Source: an uncultured Planctomycetaceae bacterium
GTDB taxonomy: Bacteria; Planctomycetota; Planctomycetia; Pirellulales; JACPPG01
NCBI GenBank assembly: GCA_945957305.1
Contig: CAMFLN010000330.1
Location: forward strand, 1-5,087
Direction: 5' to 3'
Length of the DNA: 5,087 bases
Positions 1-5,087 of this stretch are shown here, piece by piece; position 1 is the first letter of the stretch, and the number at the start of each line of letters is the position of its first letter. Made by a program: the position numbers and the translations under genes. A model generated the notes under the pieces. That model had not been told where the DNA came from and did no database searches. It saw only the letters and a program-made list of their open reading frames with translations.

Positions 1-785
1 TGGTCACGGTTGCCTTGTCCAAGTTTAATGGCCAGGATACGGCGGTCGACCTTGCCGGCTGTTTGCCCCCAGAACCAGCTCGACTTGTGCGGCCAGATGC
101 CACGCCCCCAATCGAAGATTGCAAACGACTCTCCCCCGGGCAGCTCATACTTTTGAGCGTCGACTTGGATTGTCCCCCATGCGGGCATGCCAAAGATCTT
201 GTTTTCATAAAAGAACTCGCCAGGCTCAGCGAACGGGCGCGCGAGCGCAATGCTTTCATCCGCGCGCCGGTTGATCAGCTCAATCTCGCCAGCGAAAGCC
301 GGAGCCCGTTCACTTTTGGGAAATTCGAACTTAATCACTCGCCGTCCTTCTGCGAAGGCGAACGAGACGTAACTCACTTTGCCGCGCAGTTCGGTATTGC
401 CGTAAGGATCGGCCGGAAAGATCGACCGCTCCTTGGTGACCGTCACCAGGAACATGGCGCTGCGTTTCTCCTGCGCCGGATAGTCAATGATTTCGACCGA
501 GCCCAGGGCGAGGCCACCCAGCTGCGCGATCGTGACGCCGCAGGTGACCCGTGGCGACATGATGGTGTAATGCTCCCATTCCTTGACGCGAGCCAAGCGC
601 TCGGCCGGAATGGCGTCGCGGTTATAGGTCATTTGGGCGCCGCGAGCCCAACCCCAGCCCGCGAGCGTTCCATCGGGAGCGAGCAAGTTGGTCGGCGCGG
701 TGAATTCCACTTGCGCCGGCGGTTCGGCACTGTATGCGAATTCCGAGAAAGTGCAGATAAAGGCCAGGCCGAAGAAAAGGCGCAT
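1..785 (-). CDS. DUF2804 family protein with signal peptide, partial (C-terminus beyond left edge)
   Basis: Reading leftward from the ATG at 785-783 gives 261 codons with no stop; the gene leaves the window at base 1. Residues 1-20 (MRLFFGLAFICTFSEFAYSA) look like a Sec signal peptide with possible cleavage near residue 19 or 20. Cys11 is not in a good lipobox. The mature part resembles DUF2804: a glycine/tryptophan stretch LAGWGWARG at 41-49, KEWEHYTIMSP at 68-78 followed by a GLALGSVEIIDY-type strand (about 91-102), and the family signature FDWGRGIWPHKSSWFWG at 224-240 followed by a hydrophobic strand LAIKLGQG. DUF2804 proteins are usually somewhat over 300 residues, so perhaps the last fifth is missing. 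Biochemical function is not established and I assign no reaction. The start is secure: GAGGAG lies 8 nt upstream and an in-frame TGA (800-798) excludes any longer protein. The export signal is unusual as far as I know for this family. It diverges from the protease gene with 405 bp between the starts. Confidence 0.85.
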   Translation of the reverse strand, partial: MRLFFGLAFICTFSEFAYSAEPPAQVEFTAPTNLLAPDGTLAGWGWARGAQMTYNRDAIPAERLARVKEWEHYTIMSPRVTCGVTIAQLGGLALGSVEIIDYPAQEKRSAMFLVTVTKERSIFPADPYGNTELRGKVSYVSFAFAEGRRVIKFEFPKSERAPAFAGEIELINRRADESIALARPFAEPGEFFYENKIFGMPAWGTIQVDAQKYELPGGESFAIFDWGRGIWPHKSSWFWGQTAGKVDRRILAIKLGQGNRD

Positions 786-1190
786 GCGCGGGGCTCCTCA
801 AAAGCGGTTTCAATCACCAGCACAGTCTAGCCGAAGTCCAGGCCGCTGGCTTCCGCGCGGCCAAGGACATAGCCGCCGGCCCAGGATCCAGCGAGCTCGC
901 TTCCTCCTCGCGGTGCACCGACGGTGAGTCCGAAAACTACCGCTGGGTAGTGGGGTGGTCGGACAGCGACCAATCACTTGTGCGAATATTCCGCAGGCGA
1001 GATAGGGAAGGCCGCGCCCGCCGCAGGGCAAAAATCGAGCTATTAGTTAAGAGGTGGAAGATCACTCGATCATGGCCACCGAATCACTTCGCCCTATCAA
1101 TAGCCCGTAGCTGCCCGGCACACCTGACCCATCTCGCGCGGTGTGCGCACATCAGAGCGGCGTCTGCGCGGCGCGACAAAGTCCGGCATC
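786..1190. other. Divergent intergenic region, no supported gene
   Basis: These 405 bp separate the two divergent start codons and must carry both promoters unless transcription begins farther away. I see no tRNA, rRNA, riboswitch or CRISPR structure and no convincing sigma-70 promoter. The best plus-strand candidates are weak: TTGTGC (978-983) 17 bp before GATAGG (1001-1006), and an AT-rich patch TATTAGTTAA at 1041-1050. On the minus strand, TAGACT (829-824) could be a -10 box but lacks a -35 partner. A 6-bp stem (841-846 with 857-862, 10-nt loop) and a 10-bp palindrome TGTGCGCACA (1142-1151) are present but fit chance. One forward frame is open through most of the region, as is common in GC-rich DNA, but its translation is arginine-rich and resembles no family I know. 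Confidence 0.6.
794..799 (-). promoter_or_regulatory. Shine-Dalgarno site of the DUF2804 gene
   Basis: On the minus strand this reads GAGGAG, eight bases before the ATG at 785. It is a strong match to the anti-Shine-Dalgarno sequence at a usable spacing. It overlaps the in-frame TGA at 800-798, so it both supports and limits the start choice. The opposite gene has no comparable site. Confidence 0.75.
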
Positions 1191-4100
1191 ATGCTTCTAG
1201 ATTGGCTGTTCTCAGAATACGCGCCGGGGCAGGTCCATCGCGGTAAGCCGGCGGACCATCGGCCCGTTCTGGCAACGCGCCGGCTGAGCATCGAACCGCT
1301 CGAAGAGCGGCTGACGCTGACGATTGTCGCCGGCGGCAATGGCACGCAAAACACGACCGCGCCACTCGATGACCCGGGCTTCGCCAATGTCGGGATTCGC
1401 AGCTCCGCCTCGGCGGTGTATTTGGGCGATGGCTGGGTTCTGACCGCCAGTCATGTTGGCGGCGGCGCCACGTATTTCAACAATATCCTGTATCAGCCGG
1501 TCACGAACTCGGCGATTCAGCTGACGAATCCAACGGGGGTTGGCTACACGCCGTATACGGATCTCACCCTGTATCAAATCATTGGCCGGCCCGACCTTCC
1601 CAGCGTTTCGATCGAGAGCCTGGCCCCGGCCGTGGGCTGGAACGTGATTATGATCGGGCACGGGCGTGATCGTGCGCCTGACCTGACGTATTGGAATTCT
1701 TCCTGGGTCACGCAGCCTGGACCGTCGACGTATAGCGGCTACGCCTGGGCCTCGACGCAAAGCATGCGCTGGGGAACGAACGTCATCAGTTCCATAAACC
1801 TGACCAAGGGAGTGAACACCAATTCGGAAGCCGCGTTTGCCACGACCTTCACGGGCAATACGCCCTACGATGGGATGGGAGCTACCGGGGATTCGGGCGG
1901 AGGTGTCTTTCACAAGGATCCCGATGGCACTTGGCACCTGGCAGGCATCATGTTCTCGATCAGCCAGAACGTGGGCCAGTCCGCCAGCAGCGCCGTCTTC
2001 GGGAATGTGACTTACATTGCCGATTTGTCGGTGTATCGCAACCAGATCCTCTCGATCATTGGCGCGAATCATGCCCCGAGCGGTAGTTCGAATACGGTCA
2101 CGACGTTGCAAGGAACTCCGTACACCTTTGGACTTGCGGATTTCGGCTTCAGCGACGCCGCGGATACTCCGCCGGATCAGCTCCAGGCCATCAAGATCAC
2201 GACGCTGCCCGGTCGTGGCACATTGACTGACGGCGGGGTGGCGGTGTCAGTCGGTCAGTTTATTTCGGCCGCGGACATCAGCTCCAATAAGTTGCAATAC
2301 CTCGCCGCCACGGGCGGAAGCGGTCTGTCGTACGCGGCTTTCACCTTTCAGGTGCAGGACAACGGCGGCACGGCAGGGGGTGGGGTCGATCTCGATCCCG
2401 CGCCGAAAACGATGACGATCAACGTCACGCCTGTTGATCTGGTGCCGCCGACCGTGCAGTCCGTCACGCCGCTCGGCGGTGCGACGGGCGTGGCGGTCAA
2501 CTCGCCGGTGACGGTGACTTTCAGCGAAGCTCTGAATGTCGCTTCGGTCACAGCAAACACAATTCAACTGCGCGACGCCAACAGCAATTTGGTGACGGCA
2601 ACTGTCTCCTACAACGCCAGCACCAAGACCGCGACGCTGACACCGACCGGGCCGCTGGCGAATTCAACGATATACACCATCACTGTCGTTGGGGGAGCGA
2701 GCGGTGTCGCCGACGCGGCCGGAAACGCACTAGCCGCGGACTATGTCTCATCATTTACCTCCGTTCCGGCCGACGTGACGCCGCCGACCGTGCAGTCCGT
2801 CACGCCGCTCGGCGGTGCGACGGGCGTGGCGGTGAACTCGCCGGTGACCGTGACGTTCAGCGAAGCGCTGAATGTCGCGACCGTCACAGTAAACACGATT
2901 CAACTGCGCGACGCTAATAGTAATCTGGTGTCGGCGACAGTCTCCTACAACGCCAGCACCAAGACCGCGACGCTGACACCGACCGGGCCGCTGGCCAACT
3001 CAACGACGTACACCGTGACGGTGGTTGGCGGAGCAAACGGTGTCGCCGACGCCGCCGGAAATGCGCTGGCCGCGGACTATGTCTCGACATTCACCACCGT
3101 TGCGGCCGACCTGACGCCGCCGACCGTGCAATCCGTAACGCCGCTCGGCAGCGCGACGGGCGTGGCGGTCAGCTCGCTGGTGACAGTGACGTTTAGTGAA
3201 GCGCTGAATGTCGCTTCGGTCACATCGAACACGATTCAACTGCGCGACGCTAATAGTAATCTGGTGTCGGCGACAGTCACGTACAACGCCAGCACCAAGA
3301 CCGCGACGCTGACGCCGACCGGGCCGCTGGCGAACTCGACGACGTACACCATCACTGTTGTAGGCGGAGCAAGCGGTGTAAAAGACTCAGCCGGGAACTC
3401 ATTGGCGGCGAACTACGTTTCGTCGTTTACAACGCTTGCCGCAGTAGTGCCAGCGTCCTCGCTCTGGCCGGCCAATCCTATGCCTGCGACGGTCGACAGC
3501 GGCGATGGGCAAAGTGTCGAACTAGGTGTCAGGTTCACAGCCAACACCGCCGGTTACATCACCGGCATCCGTTATTACAAGAGTGCGGCGAACACCGGCA
3601 CTCACGTGGGTAAATTGTGGTCAAGCACCGGTCAACTGTTGGCCACGGCGACCTTCAGCAGCGAAGGAACGAGCGGCTGGCAGCAAGTCAATTTCTCGAC
3701 GCCGGTCGCGATAACGGCCGGGACAACTTACGTGGCCAGCTACCACACGACGACAGGCCACTATGCAGTAAACAAGTCGTACTTCACCTCGACCTTCAGC
3801 AATGGGCCGCTGCAAGTGGCCGTCAATGGCGGCGTGTACGCCTACGGCGCGGGCAGCTTTCCCACGGCGAGTTACCAGGCAAGCAACTACTGGGTAGATG
3901 TGATCTTCACCGCTGTTCCGCCGGTGGATAACACGCCGCCGACGGTCACGGCGATCAGTCCGGCTGGCAATGCGACCAACGTCGCAACCAGCGCCGCCGT
4001 CACGATTGCTTTTAGTGAGGCTCTCAATAGTGCGACCGTCAACGCGGGCACGATTCTGCTGCGCGACGCGAGCAACAATCTGGTCGCGGCGACAGTAACC

Positions 4101-5087
4101 TATAATGCTGCCAGCAGAACAGCCATTCTCACGCCAGCGAGCGCGCTCGCGAATTCGAGCACCTATAGCGTGACTGTTGTCGGAGGTGCGAGCGGCGTCA
4201 AGGATCTCGCCGGCAACGCACTCGCTGCGAACGTGGTATCGACCTTCACGACGATCGCGCCGCAAAGCCCGAGCAGCAGCTTGTGGTCTCCAGAGGTCGT
4301 CCCCAGCGTGGCGGATAGCGGTGACGCCCGCAGTGTCGAGTTGGGCGTACGCTTTACGTCCAACACGGATGGATTTATCACGGGAATTCGCTTTTATAAG
4401 AGCACTTTCAACGGCGGAACTCACGTCGGCAATTTGTGGTCGAGCACAGGGCAACTCTTGGCGACCGCGACTTTCACCAACGAAGGGACAAGCGGTTGGC
4501 AGCAAGTCACCTTTGCCACGCCCGTGGCGATTACCGCCGGCGCGACTTATGTGGCCAGCTACCATACGAACGTGGGCCATTACGCGGTGAGCAAGTCATA
4601 TTTCGGCGCAACCTATGCCAACGGCGCCTTGCAAGTGGCGCCCAACGGGGGCGTCTACTCCTATGGCAGCGGCGGCATGCCGACGCAATCTTATCTGGCC
4701 AGCAACTATTGGGTCGATGTTCTGTTCACGACCATTGCACCCGTGGACAATACTCCGCCGACGGTGATCTCCATCGCACCGGCGGGCGGGGCGACCGGGG
4801 TCGCGACGAGTGCCGCGCTCACGATTACGTTCAGCGAAGCGATCAACCCGGCGACGGTCACCCCGACGGCGCTCGTGCTGCGTGATTCGAGCAATAACCT
4901 GGTCGCAGCGAGCGTGACCTACAATCCGGCCACGCGCACGGCAACTTTGACGCCGACCAGTGCACTGGCGACGTCAACGACCTACACGATTACTGCCGCG
5001 GCAGGCGCTAGTGGAGTAAAGGACCTGGCGGGGAACGCCCTGGCGACCTCCGTCGCTTCTTCATTTACGACGGCCGCTCTGCTCGCC
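1191..5087 (+). CDS. Large modular surface protein: LEPR-XLL motif, S1 serine protease, CSPG-like domain, Ig-like (Big_5) and DUF4082 repeats; partial at right edge
   Basis: 1299 codons are open to the last base with no stop, so the C-terminus is missing. The order is: LEPR-XLL motif (residues 32-43, LSIEPLEERLTL); S1 protease domain (about 45-290) with His88 in TASHV, Asp124 in TDLTLY and Ser235 in GDSGGG; a CSPG/cadherin-like domain (about 293-415); three tandem SbsA-type Ig-like modules (416-527, 528-639, 640-751); DUF4082 (752-912); Ig-like (913-1024); DUF4082 (1025-1185); Ig-like (1186-1297). The protein is probably exported and acts at the cell surface, with the Ig and DUF4082 modules as a stalk or binding array (inference). 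I saw no cysteine in the translation. ATG 1191 was chosen because it opens an N-terminus of the kind seen on LEPR-XLL proteins. An in-frame GTG at 1143 is possible, and the in-frame TGA at 1125 limits further extension. No clear Shine-Dalgarno precedes it. The protease substrate is unknown. Confidence 0.93.
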   Translation, partial: MLLDWLFSEYAPGQVHRGKPADHRPVLATRRLSIEPLEERLTLTIVAGGNGTQNTTAPLDDPGFANVGIRSSASAVYLGDGWVLTASHVGGGATYFNNILYQPVTNSAIQLTNPTGVGYTPYTDLTLYQIIGRPDLPSVSIESLAPAVGWNVIMIGHGRDRAPDLTYWNSSWVTQPGPSTYSGYAWASTQSMRWGTNVISSINLTKGVNTNSEAAFATTFTGNTPYDGMGATGDSGGGVFHKDPDGTWHLAGIMFSISQNVGQSASSAVFGNVTYIADLSVYRNQILSIIGANHAPSGSSNTVTTLQGTPYTFGLADFGFSDAADTPPDQLQAIKITTLPGRGTLTDGGVAVSVGQFISAADISSNKLQYLAATGGSGLSYAAFTFQVQDNGGTAGGGVDLDPAPKTMTINVTPVDLVPPTVQSVTPLGGATGVAVNSPVTVTFSEALNVASVTANTIQLRDANSNLVTATVSYNASTKTATLTPTGPLANSTIYTITVVGGASGVADAAGNALAADYVSSFTSVPADVTPPTVQSVTPLGGATGVAVNSPVTVTFSEALNVATVTVNTIQLRDANSNLVSATVSYNASTKTATLTPTGPLANSTTYTVTVVGGANGVADAAGNALAADYVSTFTTVAADLTPPTVQSVTPLGSATGVAVSSLVTVTFSEALNVASVTSNTIQLRDANSNLVSATVTYNASTKTATLTPTGPLANSTTYTITVVGGASGVKDSAGNSLAANYVSSFTTLAAVVPASSLWPANPMPATVDSGDGQSVELGVRFTANTAGYITGIRYYKSAANTGTHVGKLWSSTGQLLATATFSSEGTSGWQQVNFSTPVAITAGTTYVASYHTTTGHYAVNKSYFTSTFSNGPLQVAVNGGVYAYGAGSFPTASYQASNYWVDVIFTAVPPVDNTPPTVTAISPAGNATNVATSAAVTIAFSEALNSATVNAGTILLRDASNNLVAATVTYNAASRTAILTPASALANSSTYSVTVVGGASGVKDLAGNALAANVVSTFTTIAPQSPSSSLWSPEVVPSVADSGDARSVELGVRFTSNTDGFITGIRFYKSTFNGGTHVGNLWSSTGQLLATATFTNEGTSGWQQVTFATPVAITAGATYVASYHTNVGHYAVSKSYFGATYANGALQVAPNGGVYSYGSGGMPTQSYLASNYWVDVLFTTIAPVDNTPPTVISIAPAGGATGVATSAALTITFSEAINPATVTPTALVLRDSSNNLVAASVTYNPATRTATLTPTSALATSTTYTITAAAGASGVKDLAGNALATSVASSFTTAALLA
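1284..1319 (+). other. LEPR-XLL N-terminal motif
   Basis: Residues 32-43 of the large protein read LSIEPLEERLTL, preceded by basic residues (TRR). This matches the short LEPR-XLL type segment near the N-terminus of many large exported planctomycete proteins. Its mechanism is not settled; it is taken as a targeting or processing mark. The 31 residues before it contain no long hydrophobic run, so a classical signal peptide is not evident. This motif is the main basis for the planctomycete assignment. Confidence 0.8.
1323..2066 (+). other. S1 (trypsin-like) serine protease domain
   Basis: Residues about 45-292. The catalytic residues expected of family S1 are all visible: His88 in WVLTASHVGGG, Asp124 in YTDLTLYQI, and Ser235 in ATGDSGGGVF, where GDSGGG would form the oxyanion hole. 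Spacing is normal for a chymotrypsin fold (36 and 111 residues). Other landmarks are MIGHGRDR at 154-161 and RWGTN at 193-197, which I associate with a bacterial branch of secreted S1 proteases. The position six before the serine, usually a specificity-pocket site, is Met229 rather than Asp, so trypsin-like Lys/Arg specificity is not supported. No cysteines are seen, hence no disulfides. Activity is inferred, not shown. Confidence 0.88.
2067..2435 (+). other. CSPG/cadherin-like domain, single copy
   Basis: Residues about 293-415 start with NHAPSG and include TLQGTPYTFGLADFGFSD, then ITTLPGRGTLTDGG, an ISAADISSNKLQY stretch and AAFTFQVQDNGG, ending in MTINVTPV. This order (proline-rich entry, short G-x-L turn, aspartate-isoleucine-aspartate stretch, and a F-F-V-D-G exit strand) is that of CSPG or cadherin-like repeats of large bacterial adhesins. 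These domains are usually in tandem; here one copy links the protease to the Ig array. Confidence 0.7.
2436..3443 (+). repeat. Three tandem 336-bp Ig-like (Big_5/SbsA-type) coding repeats
   Basis: Units at 2436-2771, 2772-3107 and 3108-3443 each encode exactly 112 residues with no insertion or deletion. Each begins D-x-x-PPTVQSVTPLG, passes VTVTFSEALNVA, IQLRDANSNLV and YNASTKTATLTPTGPLANST, and ends in AGN-x-LAA followed by an SFT or TFT strand. This is the SbsA-type Ig-like domain common in bacterial surface proteins. Units 1 and 2 differ at about 40 of 336 bases by hand count, and stretches of around 50 bases are identical, which points to recent duplication or homogenisation. The likely role is a rigid spacer. 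Confidence 0.92.
3444..4262 (+). repeat. Composite repeat unit A: DUF4082 domain plus Ig-like module
   Basis: This 819-bp unit encodes a DUF4082 domain (3444-3926, 161 residues) followed by an Ig-like module (3927-4262, 112 residues). DUF4082 landmarks are DSGDGQSVELGVRFTAN, YITGIRYYKS, GTHVGKLWSSTGQLL, GWQQVNFSTPVAITAG, YVASYHTTTGHYAV and SNYWVDVIFT. The domain is predicted to be a beta-sandwich of unknown function, found in secreted multidomain proteins; ligand binding is only a guess. The Ig module opens with VDNTPPTV and is clearly more diverged from the three tandem modules than those are from each other, while keeping exactly their length. Confidence 0.9.
4263..5081 (+). repeat. Composite repeat unit B: DUF4082 domain plus Ig-like module
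   Basis: This is a second 819-bp unit in perfect register with unit A: every landmark (SSLW, VELGVRFT, ITGIR, GTHVG, SNYWVDV, VDNTPPTV) is displaced by exactly 819 bases. DUF4082 spans 4263-4745 and the Ig-like module 4746-5081. The two DUF4082 copies share about 116 of 161 residues by hand count, with no gaps. The unit ends six bases before the window edge, still in frame, so further units probably follow. Confidence 0.9.

Noticed and set aside
15..830. Plus-strand open frame of about 271 codons
   Set aside because: It lies opposite the DUF2804 gene, which has recognisable family motifs, a signal peptide and a Shine-Dalgarno. The plus-strand translation resembles no family and is an antisense shadow.
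841..862. Possible hairpin: GGCCGC paired with GCGGCC around a 10-nt loop
   Set aside because: The stem is only 6 bp, has no T-tract, and sits between divergent starts where no terminator is expected.
1072..1110. Short ORF of 12 codons (MATESLRPINSP) ahead of the large gene
   Set aside because: It could be a leader peptide, but the purine-rich stretch at 1049-1060 is poorly placed as a ribosome site and so short a frame is expected by chance.
1142..1151. Perfect 10-bp palindrome TGTGCGCACA about 40 bp before the start codon
   Set aside because: A 10-bp palindrome is expected about 0.4 times in a 405-bp region by chance, and it matches no operator I can name. Conservation across relatives would be needed to revive it.
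831..1246. Forward open frame through the intergenic region and into the start of the large gene
   Set aside because: No good start or ribosome site, arginine-rich composition, no recognisable domain, and it overlaps the N-terminus of the large gene in another frame.
1212..2111. Minus-strand open frame of about 299 codons opposite the protease domain
   Set aside because: The plus strand here encodes a complete S1 catalytic triad. The minus translation is rich in arginine and low-complexity, typical of antisense frames in GC-rich DNA.
3621..4580. Minus-strand open frame of about 319 codons opposite the DUF4082/Ig region
   Set aside because: It is the antisense of repeated coding units; similar antisense peptides recur wherever the Ig module recurs (for example 2247-2567 and 3000-3239). 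The recurrence is a by-product of the plus-strand repeats.
2436..5081. Regular repeats considered as a CRISPR or non-coding satellite array
   Set aside because: The units are 336 and 819 bp, stay in one reading frame, vary mostly at synonymous sites and encode known domain families. There is no short repeat/spacer pattern.

Overview
The window holds two protein genes that diverge from a 405-bp gap, and both run off the window edges. The DNA is GC-rich. The strongest taxonomic clue is the N-terminal motif SIEPLEERLTL in the large rightward gene. It matches the LEPR-XLL segment found mainly on exported giant proteins of Planctomycetes, so a planctomycete chromosome is the best guess (inference; no marker gene is present).

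Left, minus strand, 1-785: the first 261 codons of a DUF2804-family protein with a likely Sec signal peptide. Its ATG at 785 is fixed by a GAGGAG ribosome binding site and by an in-frame stop just upstream. The C-terminus lies beyond the left edge.

Middle, 786-1190: a divergent intergenic region with no convincing gene, RNA or strong promoter.

Right, plus strand, 1191-5087: 1299 codons of a large modular extracellular protein, still open at the right edge. Its order is: LEPR-XLL motif; an S1 (trypsin-like) serine protease domain with an apparently complete His88/Asp124/Ser235 triad; one CSPG/cadherin-like domain; three back-to-back SbsA-type Ig-like (Big_5) modules of exactly 336 bp each; then two copies of an 819-bp composite unit, each a DUF4082 domain (483 bp) plus one Ig-like module (336 bp). 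The second unit ends 6 bp before the window edge, so the array probably continues. I read this as a protease carried at the N-terminal end of a long repetitive stalk at the cell surface or in the matrix. No cysteine was seen in the translated part.

No known pathway links the two genes. They share only a divergent control region and a likely fate outside the cytoplasm. The most interesting points are the codon-exact repeat architecture, the mosaic pattern of synonymous differences among the Ig modules (suggesting recombination or gene conversion), and the exported version of DUF2804.
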